From positions 124,001-188,000 of the forward strand of contig NZ_PGGN01000001.1 in assembly GCF_003010935.1 (NCBI RefSeq): 64,000 bases of DNA, given 5' to 3'. Source of the stretch: Phyllobacterium endophyticum (GTDB taxonomy: Bacteria; Pseudomonadota; Alphaproteobacteria; Rhizobiales; Rhizobiaceae). Below are positions 32,791 to 41,766 of this stretch, piece after piece (position 1 is the stretch's first letter; each line of letters begins with the position of its first letter). The notes below the pieces were generated by a model. It ran no database searches, was not told the DNA's origin, and saw only the letters and a list, made by a program, of their open reading frames with translations. A program made the translations under genes and the position numbers.

Positions 32791-33327
32791 TTACCAGCTG
32801 CGGCGCGGACCCGTGTCGATGTGGTAGTAACCAGCCGGGTAGCGCTTCAGCCCGCCCACGTCCTTTGCGGAGGAAAGAAAGCCGATCAGCCCGGATGCGC
32901 CGGCATGCACCCTGAAATCAACCGCCTGGCAGTTCAGGTGATACGATTTCTCACGCCCGCCGACGCTGCGGTTGCGCGACCTCGAACGGACCGTCGAGTT
33001 CACCGTGATCGGACCATATTTAGCCGACACCCGGTTCAGAACATTCCTCAAGCGCTCCGGAACGCACTTGGCAGGGGCCTTGTAGTCGATATAGGCCTTG
33101 CCCCGCGGCATTGCCGCGAGCACCAGCGGACTGATCTTGTCGAACAATGAGTCTTTCAGCAGATGGGCGTGCTCCTCGCCGAACATGTGGGCGCCGATCC
33201 GCACTTGTGGATTGGACGGTTCGGGCAAGGTACCGGCATCCGCCGGAATGGCGAGAGCGAGTACAACCAGAGCAGGCAAAGTGGCTTTCGCGCGGAACGC
33301 AACGCTGCGCAAGGGTAGAATTATCAT
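32791..33327 (-). CDS. Periplasmic M15-like peptidase (YcbK/DUF882-type)
   Basis: A 178-residue exported protein. The ATG at 33327 has AAGGA about 8 nt before it and starts a signal peptide ending near PADAG; the longer upstream frame is not signal-like. The zinc-site pattern of D-Ala-D-Ala carboxypeptidase-like M15 proteins is visible: SYHLNCQAVDFRV (His and Asp) and YYHIDTG (second His). VNSTVRSRSRNRSVGGREKSYH is the usual preceding strand. It probably trims peptidoglycan peptides. It converges with the PLP-protein gene. Confidence 0.83.
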   Translation of the reverse strand: MIILPLRSVAFRAKATLPALVVLALAIPADAGTLPEPSNPQVRIGAHMFGEEHAHLLKDSLFDKISPLVLAAMPRGKAYIDYKAPAKCVPERLRNVLNRVSAKYGPITVNSTVRSRSRNRSVGGREKSYHLNCQAVDFRVHAGASGLIGFLSSAKDVGGLKRYPAGYYHIDTGPRRSW

Positions 33328-33452
33328 TCTTCGATCCTTGGTGTGGCGCAGGTTTTTGAGATTATACGACGCGCCCTGTTTGTCCTCCCAAGTCAAGGCG
33401 GCGACCGATCACGCCCAAATGTGTTTAAAATAGACCTCGTTCCATGACAAAA

Positions 33453-33469
33453 TGTAACGGTATATTACA
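33453..33469. promoter_or_regulatory. Inverted repeat upstream of acs
   Basis: TGTAA - seven bases - TTACA lies about 150 bp upstream of the acs start and 126 bp upstream of the divergent peptidase gene. A dimeric regulator could bind here; the arms are short, so chance is possible. Confidence 0.3.
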
Positions 33470-33621
33470 ACGTGGGGTTGAGCCTCCGGCCTGGCGTCCT
33501 TCGAGTCGATTGCGATGGGATATTTACGCCGCGATTTGCATGATGCTATGGAAGGCTATTCGCCTCTCGAACGGGAGGTCTGCGGGTGGAGGCCCGTCAT
33601 CTCGAATCCTGGAGGAAATTG

Positions 33622-35574
33622 ATGTCCGAGAAGGTTTATCCCGTGCTGACAAGCGCGAAGAAAAACGCGCTCATCGACAATGATACCTATCTCAGCTGGT
33701 ACAAGCAGAGCATCAAGGACCCGGAAAAATTCTGGGCGAAGCACGGCAAGCGCATCGATTGGTTCAAGCCATTCACCAAGGTGAAAAACACCTCTTTCGA
33801 GGGCAAGGTCGCGATAAAATGGTTCGAGGACGGCGTCACCAACGTCTCCTATAATTGCATCGACCGCCATTTGAAGAAGCGCGGCGATCAGGTCGCCATC
33901 ATCTGGGAGGGCGACAATCCCTACCTCGACAAGAAGATCACCTATAATGAACTATATGAACAGGTGTGCCGCCTCGCCAATGTGTTGAAGAAGCACGGCG
34001 TAAAGAAGGGTGACCGCGTCACGATCTACATGCCGATGATCCCGGAAGCTTCCTATGCCATGCTCGCATGCGCACGTATCGGTGCCATTCATTCGGTGGT
34101 CTTTGGCGGCTTCTCACCCGACGCGCTGGCCGGACGTATCGTCGATTGCGAATCGACGTTCGTGATCACAGCAGACGAGGGCCTGCGCGGCGGCAAACCC
34201 ATCCCGCTCAAGGACAACACAGACAAGGCGATCGATATCGCCGCCAGGCATCATGTATTGGTGAAGAACGTGCTGGTGGTCCGGCGCACGGGCGGCAAGA
34301 CAGGCTGGGCGACGAAGCGAGACCTCTGGTATCATGAGGAAATCGCCGCTGTTAAGCCTGAGTGCAAGCCGGAGAAGATGAAGGCGGAAGATCCCCTGTT
34401 CATCCTCTACACGTCAGGCTCGACAGGCAAACCCAAGGGTGTGCTCCATACGACCGGCGGTTATCTCGTCTATGTTTCGATGACCCATCAATACGTCTTC
34501 GATTACCACGATGGCGATATCTACTGGTGCACGGCCGACGTCGGCTGGGTAACGGGCCATTCGTATATCGTCTATGGGCCGCTCGCCAATGGTGCAACGA
34601 CACTGATGTTCGAAGGCGTCCCCAATTACCCGTCCGTGTCGCGTTTTTGGGAAGTCATCGACAAGCACAAGGTCAACATCTTCTATACGGCGCCGACTGC
34701 CATTCGCGCCTTGATGAGTGCCGGCAATGACCCCGTCACGAAAACCTCGCGCAAGTCGCTGCGCATCCTTGGTTCGGTCGGCGAGCCGATCAATCCGGAA
34801 GCCTGGGAATGGTATTACCAGGTCGTCGGCGACAAGCGCTGTCCCGTCGTCGACACCTGGTGGCAGACGGAAACCGGCGGAATACTCATAACACCGTTGC
34901 CCGGCGCGACGGCGCTGAAACCAGGCTCGGCGACGCGTCCCTTCTTTGGCGTTCAGCCTCAGCTTGTCGATAATGAGGGCGATGTCCTCGAAGGGCCCGC
35001 GGACGGCAACCTGTGCATCACCGATTCCTGGCCAGGCCAGATGCGTACGGTTTATGGCGATCACAAGCGCTTCATCGAAACCTACTTTTCGGCCTACAAA
35101 GGCAAGTATTTCACCGGTGACGGCTGCCGCCGCGACAAGGACGGTTATTACTGGATCACCGGCCGCGTCGACGATGTGCTCAACGTCTCCGGCCACCGCA
35201 TGGGAACGGCAGAAGTCGAATCGGCCCTTGTCTCACATGACACGGTTTCTGAAGCCGCCGTCGTCGGCTATCCGCACGACATGAAGGGCCAGGGCATCTA
35301 TTGCTATGTCACCCTGATGGCTGGCCTTGACGGGAACGATGAGTTGCGCAAGGACCTCGTTGCCCATGTGCGCAAGGAGATCGGCCCGATTGCGACGCCT
35401 GACAAGATTCAGTTCTCGCCGGGACTTCCCAAGACACGCTCCGGCAAGATCATGCGCCGGATCCTGCGCAAGATCGCCGAGGATGATTTCGGCTCCCTGG
35501 GCGATACATCGACCTTGGCCGATCCGGCAGTGGTGGACGATCTGATCGCCAACAGACAGAACAAGAAGGGCTGA
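33622..35574 (+). CDS. acs: Acetyl-CoA synthetase
   Basis: A 650-residue AMP-forming acetate-CoA ligase. The AMP-binding motif is [23 protein letters not shown] follows, and the C-terminal [17 protein letters not shown] carries the lysine that is reversibly acetylated in this family. The ATG at 33622 has GGAGGAAATTG before it and gives the E. coli-like length; 12 further in-frame codons upstream are rejected. The gene stands alone with a leader of about 290 bp to the divergent peptidase. Confidence 0.97.
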   Translation: MSEKVYPVLTSAKKNALIDNDTYLSWYKQSIKDPEKFWAKHGKRIDWFKPFTKVKNTSFEGKVAIKWFEDGVTNVSYNCIDRHLKKRGDQVAIIWEGDNPYLDKKITYNELYEQVCRLANVLKKHGVKKGDRVTIYMPMIPEASYAMLACARIGAIHSVVFGGFSPDALAGRIVDCESTFVITADEGLRGGKPIPLKDNTDKAIDIAARHHVLVKNVLVVRRTGGKTGWATKRDLWYHEEIAAVKPECKPEKMKAEDPLFILYTSGSTGKPKGVLHTTGGYLVYVSMTHQYVFDYHDGDIYWCTADVGWVTGHSYIVYGPLANGATTLMFEGVPNYPSVSRFWEVIDKHKVNIFYTAPTAIRALMSAGNDPVTKTSRKSLRILGSVGEPINPEAWEWYYQVVGDKRCPVVDTWWQTETGGILITPLPGATALKPGSATRPFFGVQPQLVDNEGDVLEGPADGNLCITDSWPGQMRTVYGDHKRFIETYFSAYKGKYFTGDGCRRDKDGYYWITGRVDDVLNVSGHRMGTAEVESALVSHDTVSEAAVVGYPHDMKGQGIYCYVTLMAGLDGNDELRKDLVAHVRKEIGPIATPDKIQFSPGLPKTRSGKIMRRILRKIAEDDFGSLGDTSTLADPAVVDDLIANRQNKKG

Positions 35575-35588
35575 TCGTCCTTCCTTTA

Positions 35589-35624
35589 CCCTCCCCCTTG
35601 TGGGGAGGGAGGCTGCGAAGCAGC
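35589..35624. repeat. Double hairpin after acs, rhizobial intergenic-repeat-like
   Basis: CCCTCCCC-CTTGT-GGGGAGGG (8-bp perfect stem) is followed at once by GCTGC-GAA-GCAGC (5-bp stem). The first part is of a kind I recall as abundant between genes in Mesorhizobium-like genomes. It lies between the convergent acs and cfa genes and may also serve as a terminator. Confidence 0.6.
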
Positions 35625-35759
35625 AGGGGTTCTTGCGCTTCGGCTTGGATGCTTCTGTTAGCCGCCCCCCATGAGTTCAACTCCGAACGCGATCGCTGGC
35701 AAGGAGCTAGGGCAACCGATTCAGCAGCCTATCTGCATCAGATGGCCGCCGGGATGGAT

Positions 35760-37025
35760 TTACCTGTACAAATCCGCCCGCGTCTGCGGCACGGCCGATA
35801 ACCCCCGCTTGCGCTTGGAGGCCAGCGTCTGGTTGATCTGCACAGTGCCGCGTTCAAAGGCCAGCGCGCAGCCGGTCAGATAGAGCAGCCAGAGCCGCGC
35901 TTTCGGGGCACCCACTTCCGCGATCGCTTCGTCAAATCGGGCGTGCAGCCGGTCTGCCCACATCCGGCAGGTCCGGCCGTAATGCTCGCGCAGGTTCTCT
36001 ACGTCGTGCACCTCAAAACCATGCCCTTCGAGATTCTCCACCGTCATTCCGAGGTGATCGAGTTCACCACCCGGAAAAATATACTTCACCAGGGCGAGAT
36101 GTTCCGCGCTCTTGCGGCCAAAGGTCTTCTTGTTGCGCTTCATCCGGCGCGTAATCGCATGGTGCAGGTAGAGGCCGCCTGGCTTCAACAGCCTCCTCAC
36201 GCTGGAAAAATACGTATCGTAATGCGCCATGCCGACCGCTTCGAACATGCCAATCGACGATATCTTGTCGAACTGCCCCTCGAGGTGTTCGTAGGACTTG
36301 ACGTGTATGGTGATCTTGTCTTCGAGACCCTCGGCCTTGATCCGCTCGCGCGCCAGCGCTGTTTGCGCCTCGGAGAGTGAAACGCCCGTTCCCGTCACGC
36401 CGTAGTGCTTTGCCGCATAGATCAACATGGCGCCCCAGCCGCAGCCGATGTCGAGCAGCCTGTCGCCCGGCTGCAGGCGGAGCTTGCGGCAGATCAGTTC
36501 CAGCTTGTCCGCCTGTGCCTGGTCTATGCTGTTGTTCCAGTCGGTAAAATAGGCACAGGTGTAAACCATGCGCTCATCGAGAAAGAGCTGGTAGAACGCG
36601 TTCGATACGTCGTAATGATGGGTGATGGCTTCCTTGTTGGAGCCGCTGACAAAAGGGTTCCTGCCGCCGAGACCGGAACTGCTGCCCCTGCCGCCGCCCA
36701 GCAGCAGCGACGGCACATCCTTCATCAATTGCCATTTCGGCAGGCTCTTCAGCTTCTGCTTTAGTTTTCCCTTGGGGCCGCGCTCGACAAGGTCGAACAG
36801 GGTCCCGTTCCTGACATCGATCTGGCCGGAGACCCACAATTCAACGATCGAGCCGATGTTTGGCTTCAGCGCGAGTTGGCGCACAACCATCGGATCGTTG
36901 ATCGCCAGGATCGGGCCGTTCCCCTCTCCCAGGCGGGTGCCATCCCACAATTCGACAGCGAATTGCGGCTCGAGTACATCGACCACCGTGCGGATGATCC
37001 GCGCCGCCCTGTCTTCAGCTGCCAT
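35760..37025 (-). CDS. cfa: Cyclopropane-fatty-acyl-phospholipid synthase
   Basis: A 421-residue SAM-dependent enzyme that adds a methylene bridge to unsaturated phospholipid acyl chains. The SAM-binding motif LLDIGCGWGAMLIYAAKHYGV, the preceding VYTCAYF segment and SIGMFEAVGMAHYDTYF are family hallmarks. The ATG at 37025 is chosen because the upstream open frame encodes no family-like residues; GGGG lies about 9 nt before it. Such enzymes are induced in stationary phase or acid stress. Confidence 0.93.
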   Translation of the reverse strand: MAAEDRAARIIRTVVDVLEPQFAVELWDGTRLGEGNGPILAINDPMVVRQLALKPNIGSIVELWVSGQIDVRNGTLFDLVERGPKGKLKQKLKSLPKWQLMKDVPSLLLGGGRGSSSGLGGRNPFVSGSNKEAITHHYDVSNAFYQLFLDERMVYTCAYFTDWNNSIDQAQADKLELICRKLRLQPGDRLLDIGCGWGAMLIYAAKHYGVTGTGVSLSEAQTALARERIKAEGLEDKITIHVKSYEHLEGQFDKISSIGMFEAVGMAHYDTYFSSVRRLLKPGGLYLHHAITRRMKRNKKTFGRKSAEHLALVKYIFPGGELDHLGMTVENLEGHGFEVHDVENLREHYGRTCRMWADRLHARFDEAIAEVGAPKARLWLLYLTGCALAFERGTVQINQTLASKRKRGLSAVPQTRADLYR

Positions 37026-37196
37026 CTCGTGCCCCCGAGCGCCGTCCGGACGAACCGCATCGGCACCTTGTTCAAAAAACTTGACTTGGCTTATGGCGGC
37101 AATCGCGGTTTTGCAAGCCGTCTGGAAGAAGCACCAACTTTTTCTCTTGAAACGCGGGCGAAGACACCCCATTCTTGTTTTATGTTCAACGAACGA

Positions 37197-37210
37197 AAAG
37201 GAGGTGATCC
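37197..37210 (+). promoter_or_regulatory. Maximal Shine-Dalgarno sequence
   Basis: AAAGGAGGTGATCC is the exact complement of the usual 3' end of 16S rRNA over 14 nt, with GGAGG placed 7 nt before an ATG. No other gene in the window has a site this long. Confidence 0.85.
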
Positions 37211-37211
37211 G

Positions 37212-37280
37212 ATGTCTCGTGATTTCGAAAACTGCCACAAGGCGTCTGATGCTCATCCTCGGGGATTGTCTCTCCGTTGA
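37212..37280 (+). CDS. 22-residue small protein or leader peptide upstream of the MATE gene
   Basis: A 22-codon ORF (begins MSRDFENCHKAS, ends RGLSLR) directly behind the maximal ribosome-binding site. The peptide is polar, with one Cys and two His, no membrane segment and no family that I recognise. It is followed by a 6-bp hairpin and, 65 nt after its stop, by an intrinsic terminator. The layout is that of a leader peptide controlling the MATE efflux gene, or of an independent short mRNA for a microprotein. The very strong start makes translation likely; its purpose is not known. Confidence 0.6.
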   Translation: MSRDFENCHKASDAHPRGLSLR

Positions 37281-37344
37281 ATAAGCACCCCGGTTATAAT
37301 CCGGGGAAGGGCCAAACGACAGCTTTGTGCCAGACGGAATTGCG

Positions 37345-37366
37345 GGGCCACCCTTCGGGGTGGCCC
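37345..37366 (+). terminator. Intrinsic terminator after the 22-codon ORF
   Basis: GGGCCACCC / GGGTGGCCC is a perfect 9-bp stem with a TTCG tetraloop followed by TTTCCGTTT. The segment GGGCCA at 37309-37314 repeats the first six bases of the left arm and could compete for the right arm, as an antiterminator would. Confidence 0.85.
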
Positions 37367-37577
37367 TTTCCGTTTGTCACGCGCACGTTTGCGTGTGATT
37401 TGAAAGCCGATGGCCTTAATACCGGCGATTCGTATCGCCAAACCAGCCGGGACAACACCAACGCCAGGTTGCAGACAGTAGCTCTTTGCTCTCCGCAACA
37501 ATTGATGCTATCCAAGATTTGCCTGAAAATGGCGCTCGCTGCCTTGTTCATAGGCATCTCCTCTGAAAGACAGATCA

Positions 37578-38975
37578 ATGTCGGTTGCTATAGTCCAAAA
37601 CGCTTCGAGGCGTGCATGGCGTGATGAAATCGTTGCCATGCTGGTTCTCAGCTGGCCGATGATCCTGACAAACCTTGCGCAGACGGCGATGACGGCGACC
37701 GATGTCATGATGATGGGCTGGGTTGGAGCCGATACGCTGGCAGCCGGTGCGCTGGGCACCAACCTTTACTACGTCCCCATGATCTTCGGCCTCGGCTTGA
37801 TGACTGCGACCTCGCCGATGATGGCGCGCGAACTCGGCCGCAACAAATTCACCGTCCGCGAAATACGCCGCACGGTACGCCAGGGCCTGTGGCTCGCGGT
37901 CACCATTTCCGTGCCGATCTGGCTCATTCTGTGGAATACGGAAACGATACTGATCGCAATGGGGCAGGATCGCGCCCTTGCCGTCGAAGCGGGCCATTAT
38001 GTGCGTGCTTTGCAATGGGCGGTGCTGCCGTTCTACTGCTATATCGTCGTGCGATCTTTTATCGCCGCGCTGGAGCGACCGGGTTGGGCGCTGGTCATCG
38101 CGCTTTTTGCCGTCGCTTTCAACGCGCTCGCCAATTGGTTGCTGATCTTCGGCAATCTCGGCTTCCCGAAGTTCGGCATCGTCGGTTCCGGCATAGCGAC
38201 GTCGTTGTCTTCCGCGCTGATGTTTGCCGGTTTCATCATTGTCATTTCTCTCGACAAGCAGTTCCGGCGTTACCGCCTGTTCGGTCGCTTCTGGCGGGCC
38301 GACTGGCCGCGCTATCGTGAACTTCTCCGCCTCGGCTTGCCGATCGCGGCAATCCTCAGCTTCGAGGTAACCATCTTCAACGCCGCCGCGTTCCTCATGG
38401 GGCTGATAGGCGCCGATTCGCTCGCTGCGCACGCCATCGCGATTCAGATTGCCTCCATCGCATTCATGGTTCCGATGGGCTTTGGTCAAGCGGCAACGGT
38501 GCGTGTCGGCCGCGCCTACGGAGCGCAGGATCACGAAGGCATCAAGCGCGCTGGCTGGGTGGCATTCACCGCAGGCACGGGGTTCATGGTCGTGACCGCG
38601 CTGCTGATGCTCTTGGCGCCTCACACCCTGATCAGCGCCTTCGTCGACGTCAGCAATCCCGCCAATGCCAATGTGATCTCGCTCGCAGTCACGTTTCTGG
38701 CCTTCGCCGCACTGTTCCAGATATTCGATGGCGGCCAGGCAGTCGCGAGCGGCATGCTGCGCGGCCTGCACGATACGACCATTCCGATGATCTATGCGGC
38801 CATCGCATATTGGGGCATCGGCCTGCCGCTATCGATCGTCCTCGGCTTCTGGTTTGGCTTGAAGGGCGCCGGCATCTGGCTCGGGCTCCTGTCCGGCCTG
38901 GCCGCAGCCGCAATCCTGCTGATCGGCCGCTGGCTGCGGCGCAAGCGGCTCGGTATCGAGATCATCCGGCCTTAG
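37578..38975 (+). CDS. MATE-family multidrug efflux transporter (NorM-like)
   Basis: A 465-residue cation-coupled efflux pump with about 12 transmembrane helices in two MatE halves. The first half begins EIVAMLVLSWPMILTNLAQTAMTATDVMMMGWVG and the second ELLRLGLPIAAILSFEVTIFNAAAFLMGLIG, the characteristic duplicated entry helix. Such pumps export dyes, fluoroquinolones or plant compounds. The ATG follows weak purines. The 22-codon ORF and terminator lie 212 bp upstream. Confidence 0.93.
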   Translation: MSVAIVQNASRRAWRDEIVAMLVLSWPMILTNLAQTAMTATDVMMMGWVGADTLAAGALGTNLYYVPMIFGLGLMTATSPMMARELGRNKFTVREIRRTVRQGLWLAVTISVPIWLILWNTETILIAMGQDRALAVEAGHYVRALQWAVLPFYCYIVVRSFIAALERPGWALVIALFAVAFNALANWLLIFGNLGFPKFGIVGSGIATSLSSALMFAGFIIVISLDKQFRRYRLFGRFWRADWPRYRELLRLGLPIAAILSFEVTIFNAAAFLMGLIGADSLAAHAIAIQIASIAFMVPMGFGQAATVRVGRAYGAQDHEGIKRAGWVAFTAGTGFMVVTALLMLLAPHTLISAFVDVSNPANANVISLAVTFLAFAALFQIFDGGQAVASGMLRGLHDTTIPMIYAAIAYWGIGLPLSIVLGFWFGLKGAGIWLGLLSGLAAAAILLIGRWLRRKRLGIEIIRP

Positions 38976-39000
38976 CCCGCAGGCCGTCGAGGCGGATCTG

Positions 39001-39234
39001 TCAGAAGTCGATCGTGCGCCCCTTGATCTCCCAATCGCCGAAGCGAACCGGATCCTTACCCCCGCGTCCGCCGATTTCACGCGGCTGCCCGGTGTTCTCC
39101 TTCTCGTTCTTGCGGCGCTCCTCCGCCTCTTTCAGCGCACGTTGTGCTGCTGGCGGCAATTGTTCGAATGTGGGGCGTGGCCGCGCATCGTCATTGTCGG
39201 CCCGCGGGGTCGATGTTGTCCTGTCGTCACTCAT
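39001..39234 (-). CDS. DUF1674 protein (succinate dehydrogenase assembly factor 4-like)
   Basis: A 77-residue polar protein whose C-terminus GGKDPVRFGDWEIKGRTIDF is the DUF1674/SDHAF4 signature. In mitochondria the homologue protects flavinylated SdhA; a similar role in bacteria is an inference. I place the start at 39234 (MSDDRTT); an in-frame ATG six codons upstream is an alternative. It lies between the convergent MATE gene and the divergent htpX. Confidence 0.82.
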   Translation of the reverse strand: MSDDRTTSTPRADNDDARPRPTFEQLPPAAQRALKEAEERRKNEKENTGQPREIGGRGGKDPVRFGDWEIKGRTIDF

Positions 39235-39350
39235 AACGCTGATGCCCGTCATTGAAGCTTGCTGTATAAAACACCATCATATAGCGGGATGTCACGACTA
39301 AAAGGAATGAAGTTGCCAAACCTGCTCGTCTCAAAGGAAGGAACGAAGCC

Positions 39351-40322
39351 ATGAATGTGATGCGCACCGGAATGCTGCTTGCCTTCATGACGGCCCTGTT
39401 CATGGGTGTCGGTTTTCTCATTGGCGGAACCGGCGGCATGATGATCGCGCTCGTCGTAGCGGCAGGGATGAACCTCTTCAGCTATTGGAATTCCGACAAG
39501 ATGGTGCTGCGGATGCACCACGCGGTCGAAGTCGATGAGGCGAACGCTCCGGAATATTACGCCATCGTTCGCGACCTGGCGGCAAATGCCAACCTGCCCA
39601 TGCCCAAGGTCTATGTGATCCAGAATGACCAGCCAAACGCCTTCGCAACTGGCCGCAATCCCCAAAATGCCGCCGTGGCCGCCAGCACCGGTCTGCTGCA
39701 GCGCCTTTCGCCGCAGGAAGTCGCAGCCGTCATGGCGCACGAACTTGCCCATGTCGAACATCGCGACACGCTTACCATGACGATCACCGCCACCTTGGCC
39801 GGTGCCATTTCGATGCTCGGAAATTTCGCCATGTTCTTCGGCGGTGGCAGCCGTGAAAACAACAATCCCCTCGGCTTCATCGGCATTCTGGTTGCCATGA
39901 TCGTCGCACCCTTTGCCGCAATGATCGTCCAGATGGCCATCAGCCGGACGCGCGAATACGCCGCCGACCGGCGGGGCGCGCAGATCTGCGGCAATCCGCT
40001 ATGGCTGGCATCCGCACTTAACAAGATCGCCCGCGGCGCCAAGGCCATCGTCAACGAGGACGCCGAACGTAATCCCGCCTCTGCGCCGCTGTTCATCATC
40101 AACCCGCTGAGCGGTCAAGGTGCCGACAATCTGTTCTCGACACATCCAAGCACCGAAAATCGCATCGCCGCGCTGGAGGCCATGGCCCAGGAGTTCGGCC
40201 GCGCGCCCGCCGCGCCACATTCAGCCCGATCGCCGCAGGCGCCGGTCGATGATCAACCAGGGGATGAGCGGCCCTCGCCCTGGGGCCGCGATGGCGGCGG
40301 CCGCAAAGGCCCGTGGGCATGA
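39351..40322 (+). CDS. htpX: Membrane zinc metalloprotease HtpX
   Basis: A 323-residue M48 protease for quality control of membrane proteins. Two N-terminal transmembrane helices (7-25 and 28-45), the catalytic HELAH at 130-134 with the third ligand in [13 protein letters not shown], and two further helices (about 147-165 and 178-198) are visible. The last 40 residues are a Pro/Arg/Gly-rich tail. Its stop overlaps the rsmB start (ATGA). Confidence 0.96.
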   Translation: MNVMRTGMLLAFMTALFMGVGFLIGGTGGMMIALVVAAGMNLFSYWNSDKMVLRMHHAVEVDEANAPEYYAIVRDLAANANLPMPKVYVIQNDQPNAFATGRNPQNAAVAASTGLLQRLSPQEVAAVMAHELAHVEHRDTLTMTITATLAGAISMLGNFAMFFGGGSRENNNPLGFIGILVAMIVAPFAAMIVQMAISRTREYAADRRGAQICGNPLWLASALNKIARGAKAIVNEDAERNPASAPLFIINPLSGQGADNLFSTHPSTENRIAALEAMAQEFGRAPAAPHSARSPQAPVDDQPGDERPSPWGRDGGGRKGPWA

Positions 40323-41704
40323 GCTTCGAATCGGGTACCAAGCGACCGCAGGGAAAGAAACCCAAGGACTACATAGACGCCGAGGATCGTCCCGGCCTCG
40401 CTGCACGCCAGGTTGCGACGCGCCTGCTTGGCGCCGTTATCGAGAAGCATACTTCGCTCGATGGCTTGACCGATAACAGCAATGGACATCCGCAATATAT
40501 GGCGCTCGATGATCGCGACCGCTCGCTCGTTCGGGCGATTCTTGGCGCTGCACTGCGCAACCGCGGCACCATCGAGGCCGCCATAGGCCGGCTGATCGAC
40601 CGCCCGCTGCCGGACAACGCGGTGGCCCTGCGCCATCTGCTTGCAGTTGCGGCTGCACAAATTCTCTATCTGGACCTACCCGACCGGGCTGCTGTCGATC
40701 TGGCGGTGACCGCAGCGAACAATGACCCTCGTAATCGACGTTTTGCATCGATGGTCAATGCGGTCCTGCGGCGCCTGTCGCGCGAGAAGGACGATTTCCC
40801 CGCTATGGGACCGGCAACCTCCGGCAATGTTCCGGCCTGGTTTGAGAACAGCCTTGTTGCCGCCTATGGAAGGGCAAAAACCAAGGCCATTCTGGATATC
40901 CAGAGCAAGGAACCGCCCATCGACCTGACGGTGAAAGGCAACCCGCAGGAATGGGCCGACAGGCTCGGCGGTATCGCTCTGCCAACAGGCTCCATCCGTC
41001 TTGCCACGGTGGAGGGCGCGCTGACCGGGCTTCCAGGCTTCGAAGAGGGGCAATGGTGGGTGCAGGATACCGCAGCAAGCCTACCCGCCAAACTGTTCGG
41101 AGACATCAGGGGCCAGCGCGTCGCCGATCTTTGCGCAGCGCCTGGCGGCAAGACCGCGCAGCTGGCGCTGGCGGGCGCTCATGTCACGGCACTTGATCTT
41201 TCGGCCAATCGCCTCAAGCGTCTGCGCTCCAACCTTGAACGTCTGCAGCTCAAGGCCGAGACGGTCGAAGCCAATCTTGCTGCCTATATGCCCGCCGAAC
41301 TGTTCGACGCGATCCTGCTGGATGCGCCGTGCTCTTCAACAGGCACCGTGCGAAGGCATCCGGACGTGCCATGGACAAAAACGCCTGAGGATGTCGTGAA
41401 GCTCGCACAGTTGCAGGCGAAACTCCTTGATCACGCCGTGACCCTCGTTCGTCCCGGGGGCATCGTCGTGTTTTCCAACTGTTCGCTCGATCCCCTCGAA
41501 GGCGAGAAGGTTGCCAATGACCTCCTTGCCAAAAATCCTTCGCTTGAGCTTGTCCCGGTAGTCGAAGACGAGATTGGCGGCCTCGGCGAGTTGATCACTG
41601 CCGAAGGTTTCGTCCGCTCCACTCCGGCCGATCTACCCCATGAAAACCCGGCACTTTCGGGCATGGACGGCTTCTTTGCGGCACGGTTCAGACGGAAATA
41701 CTAA
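40319..41704 (+). CDS. rsmB: 16S rRNA m5C967 methyltransferase (RsmB/NOP2 family)
   Basis: A 461-residue enzyme with an N-terminal NusB-like domain (about 20-160) and a C-terminal SAM-dependent domain ([25 protein letters not shown]). Both cysteines of the RNA m5C mechanism are present: the proton-transfer Cys in [19 protein letters not shown] and the nucleophile in [12 protein letters not shown]. The ATG overlaps the htpX stop. It leads the set that in rhizobia normally continues with the heparinase-like gene and purH. Confidence 0.94.
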   Translation: MSFESGTKRPQGKKPKDYIDAEDRPGLAARQVATRLLGAVIEKHTSLDGLTDNSNGHPQYMALDDRDRSLVRAILGAALRNRGTIEAAIGRLIDRPLPDNAVALRHLLAVAAAQILYLDLPDRAAVDLAVTAANNDPRNRRFASMVNAVLRRLSREKDDFPAMGPATSGNVPAWFENSLVAAYGRAKTKAILDIQSKEPPIDLTVKGNPQEWADRLGGIALPTGSIRLATVEGALTGLPGFEEGQWWVQDTAASLPAKLFGDIRGQRVADLCAAPGGKTAQLALAGAHVTALDLSANRLKRLRSNLERLQLKAETVEANLAAYMPAELFDAILLDAPCSSTGTVRRHPDVPWTKTPEDVVKLAQLQAKLLDHAVTLVRPGGIVVFSNCSLDPLEGEKVANDLLAKNPSLELVPVVEDEIGGLGELITAEGFVRSTPADLPHENPALSGMDGFFAARFRRKY

Positions 41705-41766
41705 AGTTTTAACGGTTTCTGCTGCATAGTCGGTGTTTGTCGACTGCGATTCGAAGCAATAATAAT

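Larger units (their letters stand above)
37026..37577. other. 552-bp intergenic stretch with a leader-ORF/terminator module
   Basis: The stretch between cfa and the MATE gene contains, on the plus strand, a possible promoter (TTGAAA near 37147, weak -10 near 37170), a 22-codon ORF behind a perfect Shine-Dalgarno sequence, a 6-bp hairpin CCCCGG/CCGGGG (37288-37306) and a strong terminator. The remaining 200 bp to the MATE gene and the 170 bp next to cfa show no gene that I can support. Confidence 0.6.
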
